Below are positions 29,362 to 39,367 of a DNA stretch of 64,000 nt, one piece after another; positions within the stretch are counted from its first letter, which is position 1, and each line of letters starts with the position of its first letter. The position numbers and the translations under genes are program-made. The notes under the pieces are model-generated. The model worked only from the letters and a program-made list of their open reading frames with translations, did no database searches and was not told the origin of the DNA. This stretch comes from Candidatus Anammoxibacter sp. (GTDB lineage Bacteria > Planctomycetota > Brocadiia > Brocadiales > Anammoxibacteraceae): assembly GCA_021777105.1 (NCBI GenBank), contig JAIQZQ010000004.1, positions 34,451 to 98,450 on the forward strand, in the 5' to 3' direction.

Positions 29362-29742
29362 ATGGAAACATGGAAATGTGAAAACTGCGGATACCAGTAC
29401 GAAGGGGAATTCCTCGAAGTGTGCCCATCATGTGAAAAATCATGCGGGTTTGTTGACGCGACTAACTATGTTCCAGAATCTTTTAATGCCAAAGGAGAGC
29501 TTGATATGGCAAACGCCACAATCTATTGCGACCCGTTTTGTCCGTCGTGCGCGGATTTAGCGGAATTTTTAAAGGAAAAATCTGTTAGTTTTGAATTTAT
29601 AAATATAAATGAGAACAAAAACGCGGCTCATGACGCAGTTTCCATTTCAGGTCAAGATAAACTTCCGGTGGTAGTTGTTGGGAAGGAAGTTTTTACACCT
29701 CCCATTGACAAAGAAAAGTTGATGGCGATTCTTGAGAAATAA
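29362..29742 (+). CDS. Rubredoxin-like + glutaredoxin-like fusion protein
   Basis: WKCENCGYQYEG...CPSCEKSCGF zinc-ribbon/rubredoxin-like, then ATIYCDPFCPSCADLAEFLKEKSVSFEFININ...LPVVVVGKEVF glutaredoxin-like. Confidence 0.8.
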   Translation: METWKCENCGYQYEGEFLEVCPSCEKSCGFVDATNYVPESFNAKGELDMANATIYCDPFCPSCADLAEFLKEKSVSFEFININENKNAAHDAVSISGQDKLPVVVVGKEVFTPPIDKEKLMAILEK

Positions 29743-29861
29743 AAAACGATTAACTGAAAATATTTTTCGTTTCAGCCCTTATCTGTTCTGGATTCTAGAC
29801 ACAAATCGCGGTATACTGGTAAATTACAAAATATTGTCGCCACAATATCTGGAAAGAAGCA

Positions 29862-31499
29862 ATGCTTGAAAAAGTAAAAACATTTAAAGGCGGGCACGCC
29901 TTTGGGACTTTAAATGGAATGCCAAAAGCGCGTATAAGGCATTGCGGCGTCCCAATGAAAGTCGTTATACCTTTGCGCCAGGGCTTTGGCGATGAGGTTA
30001 AGCCTATAGTCAAAAAAGGCGATAAAGTAAAAGCCGGCCAGATAATTGCTATTGACGACAATTCCATCTCCTCGCCGATTCATGCTTCGGTTAACGGGAC
30101 TATTTCGGATTGCGAATCTAAAGTTGTCTGTTATGAGAATAACAACAAATGTATGTCCGAAAATCCGGCGGCGGAAAATCAAAATATTGAGATAAGCTCC
30201 GTCACAATTGAGTCTGATGGATTGGCCGACTGGCAAAACGTTGAAAATTACGTGGCGGATGTTGACCTTGCGACAGTTGAAGGAGCCTTTAAGAAACTTT
30301 ATATGTCAGGCGTGACCGCTTTAGGCTTATCCGGTATTCCCAGTCCTCACAACACTTCTCCGGTAGAGCCGGATAAAGTGACAAATATAGTTATTAATGC
30401 TACAAATTCCGAGCCGTTTTCATTGCCGGTTTCCGCTGTAGTTAAAACAAGGGAAAAGGCGTTTATTACAGGCCTGAACATACTGAGCTTTTTATTTCCT
30501 GACGCAGAGATTGATATTGCCATAGACAGCGGCCAGGAAGAGTCAATTTATGGGCTTTTTAACGCGTTAAACGGCAAGGAAGACTTTGTGATGAAAGGGG
30601 TTTACTCAGACGGTAAACTTCCTGATAAACTCCACATTAACCCCGTCAAACCGAAATATCCGCAGGGAAACGAGACCGTGCTGGTTGAAACACTTATTGG
30701 GGTTGCTCCCGGGCCAAAGGGCGATTTCTCAGCTATTGAGCATGGCGTTATTGTGCTTGCCGCTCAGGATGTTCTCTCTATTTATGAAGCGGTAATAGAA
30801 GGCAAACCATTGATTGAGCGAATTGTCGCCCTTGGCGGCGCCGGGCATAGTGTAAACCATTGCGTAGGCGTCCGCATTGGCTCGTCGCTTAAAAGTGTCA
30901 TTTCACATCGTCATAAAGCCGGTGTTGAATCAAGGATTATACTTAACAGCATTATGACCGGTCCAACATTGCAAAATCTTGACATACCTATAACAAAATC
31001 GACAAATTCCATAATTTCACTGCCTGAAAACAAGGATCGCGAGTTTCAGTCATTTTTGAGGCCCGGCATTGATCGTGGCTCATACTCAAAAACATTTTTG
31101 TCTGCCATTTTCAGGAAATCTGTTAGAAGGGCCGATACAAACATAAACGGCGAGCCTCGCCCGTGTATTTCATGCAATTACTGCGAGTATGCCTGCCCTG
31201 TAAACATATTGCCGTTTTTAATTAGCAAATATGTGGAGCATGATATGGTGGAAGAGACTGAAGGTTTAAATATTTTTGATTGCGTCGAATGCGGTCTTTG
31301 CAGTTATGTTTGCCCATCAAAGATTCCTATTTTAAAACACATTGCGGAAGGCAAGCAAAAGATTCGAATCGCCGCGGCTGAAGACGCTGCGGCAGAGGTT
31401 GAGGCTGCAGCGGAAGCGCTTGCCGCCGCAGAAGCTGTATCTGCCACAGAAGCAGAAACAGTCGCCGACACAGAAGCAACTGCGGAAGCGGTCGTTTGA
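29862..31499 (+). CDS. rnfC: Rnf electron transport complex subunit C
   Basis: GTLNGMPKARIRHCGVPMKVVIPLRQGFGDEVKPIVKKGDKVKAGQ; two [4Fe-4S] motifs CISCNYCEYACPV and CVECGLCSYVCPS; Ala/Glu-rich tail. Confidence 0.92.
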   Translation: MLEKVKTFKGGHAFGTLNGMPKARIRHCGVPMKVVIPLRQGFGDEVKPIVKKGDKVKAGQIIAIDDNSISSPIHASVNGTISDCESKVVCYENNNKCMSENPAAENQNIEISSVTIESDGLADWQNVENYVADVDLATVEGAFKKLYMSGVTALGLSGIPSPHNTSPVEPDKVTNIVINATNSEPFSLPVSAVVKTREKAFITGLNILSFLFPDAEIDIAIDSGQEESIYGLFNALNGKEDFVMKGVYSDGKLPDKLHINPVKPKYPQGNETVLVETLIGVAPGPKGDFSAIEHGVIVLAAQDVLSIYEAVIEGKPLIERIVALGGAGHSVNHCVGVRIGSSLKSVISHRHKAGVESRIILNSIMTGPTLQNLDIPITKSTNSIISLPENKDREFQSFLRPGIDRGSYSKTFLSAIFRKSVRRADTNINGEPRPCISCNYCEYACPVNILPFLISKYVEHDMVEETEGLNIFDCVECGLCSYVCPSKIPILKHIAEGKQKIRIAAAEDAAAEVEAAAEALAAAEAVSATEAETVADTEATAEAVV

Positions 31500-31569
31500 T
31501 TATAAAATTAGTTATTAAGAAGACGCGGATAAAATATGTTTGTCCGCCGGTTAATTAAAAGCAAACTAT

Positions 31570-32658
31570 ATGATTAATATTTTACGAGCTATATTAGACG
31601 CGGTTGGGGTCAAAATTGAGCAAAGCAGCTTAAAAAATGTTCTTAAACCGCCTTTTGAAGCAGCCGACAGCTTCTTTTTCGGCAGGCCGATTGTAACTGA
31701 CAGATACCCGCATATACGCGATTATGTTGACATAAAACGTTTTTTTATCACTGTCGTTGTGGCTATGATGCCTTGCTCAATTGCCTCTATATACTTTTTT
31801 GGCTGGAGGGCGCTTGCCATAATCGCCACTTCATACGCTTTCGGTCTTGCCGCTGAAATGGTCTTTGCCATTTTAAGGAAAGAGGAGATAACCGAAGGCG
31901 CATTTGTTACATGCATGATATTTCCCCTGATATTGCCGCCAACAATACCTCTATGGATGGTTGCGTTAGGCATTGTTTTCGGCATAGTCTTTGGAAAGGA
32001 GGTCTTTGGAGGCACGGGCAGAAACATATTTAATCCCGCAATGGTAGGCAGGATATTTATTGCCGTTACATTCCCCTCCACAGTTACAACAAGCTGGTAC
32101 GAGCCGATTAAAGGCGCGGCCGGCGGGTTTGTCGCATATACGGTAGACGCTGTAGACGCCGTCACTTCCGCCACTCCGTTAATCAAATATTACGGCTCCG
32201 GCGAGCTGTCTAATTATTGCGATATGTTTTTCGGCAATGTTTCAGGCTCATTGGGCGAGACGTCAAAATTGCTTATTATAATCGGCGGCATATTTTTGAT
32301 GGTTACAAAGGTCGGCAATTGGAGGATACCTGTTTCATATCTGGCAACCGTAGCCGCTTTTTCAGCCATAGTCAACGCAATAGCGCCGGGCGCGTTTGCG
32401 CCACCGGCTTTCCAGCTGTTGTCGGGCGGTCTTTTGTTTGGAGCCGCGTTTATGGCTACCGATCCTGTTTCAGCCGCTTTTACAGGCTGGGGCAAATGGA
32501 TTTACGGTTTTTTGCTTGGCATATTAACCGTGCTGATCAGGGAGCTTACCGGATATGTCGAAGGCGTTATGTTTGCCATTATATTTATGAATATTTTCGC
32601 GCCATTGATAGATCAGATTGTGATTTTGTTGGGTTCAAAAAAAGCAAAGAAAGTTTAG
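31570..32658 (+). CDS. rnfD: Rnf complex subunit D (RnfD/NqrB family)
   Basis: Multi-TM; GTGRNIFNPAMVGRIF; VTSATPLI flavinylation-type motif. Confidence 0.92.
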   Translation: MINILRAILDAVGVKIEQSSLKNVLKPPFEAADSFFFGRPIVTDRYPHIRDYVDIKRFFITVVVAMMPCSIASIYFFGWRALAIIATSYAFGLAAEMVFAILRKEEITEGAFVTCMIFPLILPPTIPLWMVALGIVFGIVFGKEVFGGTGRNIFNPAMVGRIFIAVTFPSTVTTSWYEPIKGAAGGFVAYTVDAVDAVTSATPLIKYYGSGELSNYCDMFFGNVSGSLGETSKLLIIIGGIFLMVTKVGNWRIPVSYLATVAAFSAIVNAIAPGAFAPPAFQLLSGGLLFGAAFMATDPVSAAFTGWGKWIYGFLLGILTVLIRELTGYVEGVMFAIIFMNIFAPLIDQIVILLGSKKAKKV

Positions 32659-32670
32659 AACGGCATATTT

Positions 32671-34476
32671 ATGTTAAAAAAAAACAAAACGCAAAAAACG
32701 CGCTTTAAAATCTCTTTATTGCTTGTGTTTTTAACTATAGCAGTCACTCATGGGTTGTTTAATGTATGCGCATTCGCAAAAAATGACAAACAACTTGAAA
32801 ACGCAATGGAACAGCTGATTAATAAAGATTTTGCTGGTGCGGAAAAACTGTTTAATCTAAATTTAAAAGATAGCAATATTGACGTTGATGATAATTTGAA
32901 AGCCTTGTTGCATGAGCCGTTCTTTGTTAATGATGATATAGTTGGAAGAAATGCCGTTTCAATTGAAGAACTTGAATACATTAGAAAGGTTGCCGTCTAT
33001 AAAAAGCTGGCCGACTCAGTTACAAAAGGGATAGATTCGGAACGTGAAATTGTTTTTGCTTTGTTTGATTGGGTAGTCAGAAATATTGCTATAAATTGCG
33101 GCAAAAAGGAGACGAATATCGGCAAGGAAACAACGGCGTTTCCTTATGATTATATGCTGAGAGGATTTGGCGGCTGTGACAGAAGCTCGTGGGTATTGGC
33201 CACTCTGGCTAGCCAGGCCGGTTTTCACGCAAACAATATAGCTCTGCCAAACCATTCAATGACACAGATATATGTTGAAAACGGCTGGGCATTATTCGAT
33301 CCGTTTTATAACGTAATATTTATGAATGACGGCAAGTTGTTGGGCCTTGACGATCTGAGTGAACTTAAAGGGGTAATAAATAGCAATGATAGCTATATGC
33401 GCAAAGAACAAATTTTTGACGATTTAAAGCAGTGCAGAATTGAAATTATCTGCGATCCGTTTTCTCTTTTGCCGAAAATAAAAAATTTAGATGGTTTGCT
33501 TAAGGAAAATTATGATATTGCGCCTAATATTTATTACGATATTTTAGAGGAGTTGTCGTTTACCATATCATCCATGAGCGAGGAGGATATAGTCGAAGAT
33601 GGCATTGTCTCCATTCCTCACAAAATAGACGGCACAATGCATAATGTCTATATATCAATGTATCCGTTTGTTGAAAGGATAACTTATACTTTTGGAAAAT
33701 ATAGCAATAATATTGAAAGAAATTATCCTTATTTAAAATATTTTGCAGCAGCCAGAGAGTTTCAGATTAGCGGAGCTTATTTAAAAGCTATAAATGAGTA
33801 CGAAAGGCTAATGGCTTTGCCGGCTCATAAAGATATTAAAGATAAACTTATTTACAACCAGGCGTTATGTTTTTACGAGATAAATAATCTTTCCGCCGCT
33901 AAGAAATTGTTTAAACGTTTCAGAAAAGAGTATCCTGATAGCGAAGAATTAAATGGCGTTGATCATCACTTGAAATTAATAAATAAACGGTTGAATGGAT
34001 CGGAAATAAAACCTCATAAATTAAAAAAAGAATCGAAAGGCGTTCAGGTTGCAGAGGGAAAATATTGTAGCATTAAAAAGCAAATACTTATTAATGTTAA
34101 CGACCCTATTTATAAAAGCGCGTTATATGATGGATATAATGATTTGGGAAAGTCATATGCCAAGTCCGGCAGGTTTGACGACGCTATTTTAAATTATAAA
34201 AAAGCTTTGCGTGTGAATCCTGAACTGTTAACCGCTTACTATTATTTAAGCTCAACATATATTAATCTAAGAGAGCTAGACAAGGCTATTAACGAGCTTT
34301 TAAAGGCTTTATTGATTGCTCCTGATGACTCCGACGCTCATTATCTGCTTTGCATAGCTTATTATAATAAAAAAGATTTTCAAAATTCAAAATTTCATTG
34401 CGACAAAGCTGTCTTATTTGGAGAAAAGGTTTCCCCTAAGCTTATAGATAAAATTGCAAAAAAATTAGCCGGTTAA
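32671..34476 (+). CDS. Secreted transglutaminase-like + TPR protein
   Basis: Signal peptide; RGFGGCDRSSWVLATLASQAGFHANNIALPNHSMTQIYVENGWALFDPFYN (Cys-His-Asp); C-terminal TPRs (YKKALRVNPELLTAYYYLSSTYINLRELDKAI). Confidence 0.8.
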   Translation: MLKKNKTQKTRFKISLLLVFLTIAVTHGLFNVCAFAKNDKQLENAMEQLINKDFAGAEKLFNLNLKDSNIDVDDNLKALLHEPFFVNDDIVGRNAVSIEELEYIRKVAVYKKLADSVTKGIDSEREIVFALFDWVVRNIAINCGKKETNIGKETTAFPYDYMLRGFGGCDRSSWVLATLASQAGFHANNIALPNHSMTQIYVENGWALFDPFYNVIFMNDGKLLGLDDLSELKGVINSNDSYMRKEQIFDDLKQCRIEIICDPFSLLPKIKNLDGLLKENYDIAPNIYYDILEELSFTISSMSEEDIVEDGIVSIPHKIDGTMHNVYISMYPFVERITYTFGKYSNNIERNYPYLKYFAAAREFQISGAYLKAINEYERLMALPAHKDIKDKLIYNQALCFYEINNLSAAKKLFKRFRKEYPDSEELNGVDHHLKLINKRLNGSEIKPHKLKKESKGVQVAEGKYCSIKKQILINVNDPIYKSALYDGYNDLGKSYAKSGRFDDAILNYKKALRVNPELLTAYYYLSSTYINLRELDKAINELLKALLIAPDDSDAHYLLCIAYYNKKDFQNSKFHCDKAVLFGEKVSPKLIDKIAKKLAG

Positions 34477-34489
34477 AATGACGCAATAG

Positions 34490-36151
34490 ATGTTAGTTAA
34501 CAAAATTATGTTTAATAGATATGTTTTGTTTGTTGTTATAGGCGCAATTATATTTCATGGGTTGTTTAGCCGGCTTGCTTACTCACAAAATGAAACAAAA
34601 TTTGACATTGCGCTGGAACAATTATTAAATAAAGACTATGAAAACGCAAAAAAGCTGCTTAGCATAGAATTGCAAAAACAAACTGTTGATATTCCAGAGA
34701 ACCTATCTCCATTATTAACAGAACCTTTTTTTGCTATTAACGAGATAAATGAACAAGATATAGTTGCGCTTGACGATCTGGACTATATTAGAAAAGTTGT
34801 TATATACAAAAAATTAGTTGAAACGATAACTAAAGGTTTGCGTTCAGACAGGGAAATTATATTTGCTCTGTTTGACTGGGTCTATAGAAACATTACTGTA
34901 TCATGCGGGATAAAGGAAAGAGGGCTTGGCAGAGAAACAACCGCCTTTCCATATGACTATATGATGCGGGGGTTTGGCGGGTGCGATAGAAGCGCGTGGG
35001 TGTTGGTTGCATTGGCCAATCAGGCCGGTTTTCATGCCAACATTGTAGCAATGCCGTCTCATTCAATGACGCAAATATTTTTTGAAAACAAATGGGTTCT
35101 GTTTGATTGTTTTTATAACGTGATTTTTAAGAATGAGGAGAATTTGTTAGGTTTAGATGATTTGCCTGCAATAAAAACAGTTATAAAGGAAAGTAAGTGT
35201 TATTATAAGGAAATTTATAACGATTTAAACAAATATAATATTGAGGTTATATGCGAGCCTTTATCTATTCTGCCTAAAATGGCAGTTTTACAAACAACCT
35301 TAAATAGGAATTGTTGCAACCCTCCGATAATTTATTTTGACATTATGGATGAATTATCCTTTGCTATATCATCTATAGTTCCGGAAATTGCAATAAAAAG
35401 TGATTCGTACATATCAGTTCCTTACGCTTTTCAGTCAAAAAAACATAAAATTTATGTGGCGTTGAATCCGTTTATAGAACGATATCCTTATATTCTTGGA
35501 GCATATAGAAAAATTATAGAAGAACATTACCCGTATTTAAAATATTTCACTAATGCCGGAGAATTTCAAATTATGGGCGCTTATACAAGCGCGATAAAGG
35601 AGTATGACAAAGTAGTAGCAATGCCGGCGCAAAATAGTATTAGCTCTAAATTAATATACAACAAGGCTTTGTGTTACTACGAAATGAAAGATTTCTCTAA
35701 AGCTTCTCGTCTTTTTAAGCTTTACCAAAAAAATTATCCCAATGGGGAAGATGCAAATGGCGTGAATTATCATTTGAAATTATTAAATAGAAGTATTTCA
35801 GTTTATGTAGAGCGAACAGAAACTGAAAAAGAGAAAGATATTATAAACAATAATTATAAGCGCATAATAAGATTGTTGCGTTTTAACATAAAAGATCCAT
35901 ATTATAAATCTGTTTTGCATGAAGGTTTTTTTAATTTGGCAGCTTATTACAAAAAGATTGACAAACTGGAAAATGCGTTGTTAGCGTATAGAAAGGCTTT
36001 TGATGCTGATTCAGATTTGAAAGATGATCCAAATTTAATAAAGGCGATTTATGGCCTGGGATTAAGTTTTCAAAAACGTAGTTTAAAAAAAGCTGAAGCT
36101 GTATTTTCATGGTATATGGAACTAGCGCGCGCCTCGGATAGCGCTTATTAA
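34490..36151 (+). CDS. Secreted transglutaminase-like + TPR protein (paralog)
   Basis: Same architecture: RGFGGCDRSAWVLVALANQAGFHANIVAMPSHSMTQIFFENKWVLFDCFYN. Confidence 0.8.
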   Translation: MLVNKIMFNRYVLFVVIGAIIFHGLFSRLAYSQNETKFDIALEQLLNKDYENAKKLLSIELQKQTVDIPENLSPLLTEPFFAINEINEQDIVALDDLDYIRKVVIYKKLVETITKGLRSDREIIFALFDWVYRNITVSCGIKERGLGRETTAFPYDYMMRGFGGCDRSAWVLVALANQAGFHANIVAMPSHSMTQIFFENKWVLFDCFYNVIFKNEENLLGLDDLPAIKTVIKESKCYYKEIYNDLNKYNIEVICEPLSILPKMAVLQTTLNRNCCNPPIIYFDIMDELSFAISSIVPEIAIKSDSYISVPYAFQSKKHKIYVALNPFIERYPYILGAYRKIIEEHYPYLKYFTNAGEFQIMGAYTSAIKEYDKVVAMPAQNSISSKLIYNKALCYYEMKDFSKASRLFKLYQKNYPNGEDANGVNYHLKLLNRSISVYVERTETEKEKDIINNNYKRIIRLLRFNIKDPYYKSVLHEGFFNLAAYYKKIDKLENALLAYRKAFDADSDLKDDPNLIKAIYGLGLSFQKRSLKKAEAVFSWYMELARASDSAY

Positions 36152-36262
36152 GAAAATGGCGCGCTTCTTTTGAAAGAAAAAGAGTTTCAAAATGTGTATA
36201 CCTGATAAAATCCAGAAAAAATCTTAAGATAGTGTAATGATTAACTAGTAAAATAAAATAAA

Positions 36263-36856
36263 ATGAAAGAAAAGATATGGATGGTCGCGTTGCTTGTTAT
36301 CACCGCGTTGATTTCAGCGGCAATGTTGGCTGTTATTAATATAAAAACTGCGCCTGTCGTGGCAAAAAATAACGAGATAAAGCAGAAAAAATGCGTGCTC
36401 GACGTATTTAATGTTAAATACGACGACTCTAATGTTGAGTCTGTTTTTGATGAAAAGGTGCAAATTGTTAGCGATCAGGATGCGGCATATTACCGCCTGA
36501 AACAGGTTGGCGGCGGCGCTGGCGGGGATTCTTCCATTGCGTTTTCAATTGTCGGGCCAGGTTTTTGGGGGCCGATTAGCGCGTTTATCGCAATGCGTAG
36601 CGACCGCGAGACTATTGAAGGGCTCAAGTTTCTCAAACACGATGAGACTCCCGGACTTGGCGGCAGGATAGATGAAGAGTGGTTCTATTCCCAATTCATG
36701 GGTAAAAAGATAAAACCAAAACTTGTTAAAATGCCGAACAATATGGCAAAGGCTGACAATGAGTTCGACGCAATCACCGGCGCGACTCAAACCAGCATGT
36801 ATGTTGAAGCTTTAATAAATAATGGGGTGACCTCTTTTATGGAAAAGCTGGAATAG
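36263..36856 (+). CDS. rnfG: Rnf complex subunit G (RnfG/NqrC family)
   Basis: N-terminal TM, FMN-binding motif DAITGATQTSMYVEALIN. Confidence 0.9.
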   Translation: MKEKIWMVALLVITALISAAMLAVINIKTAPVVAKNNEIKQKKCVLDVFNVKYDDSNVESVFDEKVQIVSDQDAAYYRLKQVGGGAGGDSSIAFSIVGPGFWGPISAFIAMRSDRETIEGLKFLKHDETPGLGGRIDEEWFYSQFMGKKIKPKLVKMPNNMAKADNEFDAITGATQTSMYVEALINNGVTSFMEKLE

Positions 36857-36899
36857 ATTAATATATGTATTTTTAATATTTTTTGTTTAAATTAAAACA

Positions 36900-37526
36900 A
36901 TGGCTATAAAAGTAACACAAACACGCAGTTTTAAGACGCTTATTGAAGGCATATGGGAAAACAATCCCACGTTCAGGATGATATTGGGCATCTGCTCCAC
37001 CCTTGCCGTAACCAACAGCGTTAGAAATACCATAGCCATGGATATCGCTGTTATTTTAGTTATCATGGCAAGTTCGGTGACGGTTTCGCTAATGAGGAAT
37101 ATTATTCCCCGCCGCGTAAGAATGGCTGTTTACACCCTTATTATTGCCACATATGTTATTTTCGTTGATCAATATTTGCGCGCTTATTACATGGATATCA
37201 GCGAACAGATAGGACCTTATGTTGGGCTTATTATTACAAATTGCATTGTTATGGGGCGTTGCGAGTCTTTTGCTTCAGGCAACAAACCATGGCTTTCCAT
37301 TCTTGACGCATTGGGGGTTGGAGTAGGTTACGCGTTGTCGTTGATATTTATTGCCATGGTTAGAGAGCTTTTGGGATTCGGCTCAATACTTGGCGTTAAT
37401 ATTTTAGGCGCAAATTGGGAAGGTTGGGTTATTATGATTATGGCCCCGGGAGCGTTTATAGTTTTAGGGGTTTTCATATGGGTGTTAAGAGCCATTGCAA
37501 AACCGCAAATGACAAAAAGCATGTAA
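36900..37526 (+). CDS. rnfE: Rnf complex subunit E (RnfE/NqrD family)
   Basis: ENNPTFRMILGICSTLAVTNSVRN; IITNCIVMGRCESFA; VRELLGFGSILG. Confidence 0.93.
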   Translation: MAIKVTQTRSFKTLIEGIWENNPTFRMILGICSTLAVTNSVRNTIAMDIAVILVIMASSVTVSLMRNIIPRRVRMAVYTLIIATYVIFVDQYLRAYYMDISEQIGPYVGLIITNCIVMGRCESFASGNKPWLSILDALGVGVGYALSLIFIAMVRELLGFGSILGVNILGANWEGWVIMIMAPGAFIVLGVFIWVLRAIAKPQMTKSM

Positions 37527-37582
37527 TTTTGAAATCGGTTTTTACCTGAAAATAATCGGCTAATAAAAACGGAGTAAATGGT

Positions 37583-38158
37583 ATGGATATATTTATAATA
37601 TTTTTTTCGTCAATATTTGTTAACAATCTTGCGTTAACTTACTTTTTAGGCATGTGTCCATTTATCTCTGTCTCAGGCGACTTAAAGACGGCGTTCGGCA
37701 TGGGTATGGCGGTAACGTTTGTAATTACGCTTACAGCCGCTTTAAACTGGCTCGTTTTCCATTTTCTGTTGGTTCCGTTTGACGTTGAGTATTTGCAATA
37801 TGTGACATTTATAATTGTAATTGCCGCTACCGTGCAAATCGTAGAGTTGGTTATTGAGCGTTTTTCGCCTGTTTTGTACATAAATTTAGGCGTTTTTCTG
37901 CCGCTAATTACCGTAAATTGCGCCATACTGGGTTTGTCCCTGTTTATGATTGTGCGTGAATACTCATTTGCGCAAAGCGTCGTCTTCGGCTTTGGCGGTG
38001 GGATAGGTTGGCTGGTTGCCATAATGGCAATGGCCGGCATCAGGACAAGACTCAGGTTTTCAAACGTGCCTGAAGCGTTGCAAGGCCCGGGCATCACCAT
38101 GATTATTACCGGCATAATGGCTCTTGGTTTCATGGGTTTTGCCGGCATGGGCAGTTGA
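37583..38158 (+). CDS. rnfA: Rnf complex subunit A (RnfA/NqrE family)
   Basis: FVNNLALTYFLGMCPFISVS; LPLITVNCAILGLSLF; MAGIRTRL. Confidence 0.93.
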   Translation: MDIFIIFFSSIFVNNLALTYFLGMCPFISVSGDLKTAFGMGMAVTFVITLTAALNWLVFHFLLVPFDVEYLQYVTFIIVIAATVQIVELVIERFSPVLYINLGVFLPLITVNCAILGLSLFMIVREYSFAQSVVFGFGGGIGWLVAIMAMAGIRTRLRFSNVPEALQGPGITMIITGIMALGFMGFAGMGS

Positions 38159-38208
38159 TAGAATAATTTAGAAACAAATATATACCTAACTTTTTACTTT
38201 TATCTTTT

Positions 38209-39291
38209 ATGTTATACGCGAATCCTTTAATAGTTTTAATAGGCGTTGCAGGTGTGCTTGGCATCATACTAGCCCTGGCGGACCACTTTTTTGCAAACTA
38301 TGGCGATTGCAAAGTAAAGATAAACAATGATGAAGAGCTGACCGTCAAAGGCGGCAACACGCTTCTTGCCGGTTTGCTGGACAACAAGATCTTTCTGCCG
38401 TCTGCCTGTGGCGGCAGAGCAACCTGCGGTTTTTGCAAATGCGGCGTTAAAAGCGGAGGCGGCGCGGTGCTGCCTACGGAACTGCCGTTCTTGTCAAAAC
38501 AGGAAATTAAGCAGGATATCAGAATGGCGTGTCAGATAAAAGTGCGCTCCGATGTTGATATAACCGTTCCCGAATTCCTTTTGTCTGTTCAGGAGTTTAA
38601 GACCGTTGTCTCAAAAATAAAGGATTTAACACATGATATTAAGGCCGTGGAGATGAAACTTACCGATCCCACAACCATATCGTTTAAACCGGGACAATAT
38701 GTCCAGTTCCAGATCCCAGGCACATCCGAGTACAGGGCTTACTCCGTAGCGTCCCAACCAAGCTTGCATGACCGGGTTGAACTTATTACAAGGCTTGTGC
38801 CGGAGGGTGTTTGCACCACTTACATACACAATATTCTTGAAGAAGGCGATGAAACAACGCTTACAGGTCCTTATGGAGAGTTTTTCCTGCAGGAGGATTC
38901 CGATAAAGAGATAGTGTGCATCGCCGGCGGATCAGGCCTCGCCCCAATCAAATCAATAGTCTACCACATGTTTGAAAAAGGCACAGATCGCAAGATAACA
39001 TTCTTTTTCGGCGCAAGAGAGGTTAAAGACCTCTATTTTAGAGAAGAGTTTGAAAGGATAGACAGAGAACATGAGAATTTTAGATACGTCCCGGCTGTTT
39101 CAAGCCCTTCCGCGTCAGACAACTGGACCGGCGAAACAGGATTTGTGCATCTCCTACTGGATAAATATCTCGATAAAGATACCGAAAAAGAGGCATACCT
39201 CTGCGGCCCTCCCATAATGATCGACTCGTCGGTTGACCTCCTTTACGGTTTAGGCGTAAAAGAAAAAGATGTCTATTTTGACAAATTTTAA
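38209..39291 (+). CDS. NqrF-like subunit (TM anchor + 2Fe-2S ferredoxin + FAD/NAD reductase domain)
   Basis: N-terminal TM; CGGRATCGFCKC...MACQIKV 2Fe-2S motif; RAYSVASQP FAD motif; AGGSGLAPIKSIV NAD motif; C-terminal aromatic YFDKF. Confidence 0.88.
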   Translation: MLYANPLIVLIGVAGVLGIILALADHFFANYGDCKVKINNDEELTVKGGNTLLAGLLDNKIFLPSACGGRATCGFCKCGVKSGGGAVLPTELPFLSKQEIKQDIRMACQIKVRSDVDITVPEFLLSVQEFKTVVSKIKDLTHDIKAVEMKLTDPTTISFKPGQYVQFQIPGTSEYRAYSVASQPSLHDRVELITRLVPEGVCTTYIHNILEEGDETTLTGPYGEFFLQEDSDKEIVCIAGGSGLAPIKSIVYHMFEKGTDRKITFFFGAREVKDLYFREEFERIDREHENFRYVPAVSSPSASDNWTGETGFVHLLLDKYLDKDTEKEAYLCGPPIMIDSSVDLLYGLGVKEKDVYFDKF

Positions 39292-39367
39292 ATGGCATTG
39301 GAAATTCAGGTTAAAGTGACAATCTAAAAAATATGGGTTATTATTTTAGGTGTTTTAGGAGAAAAAA

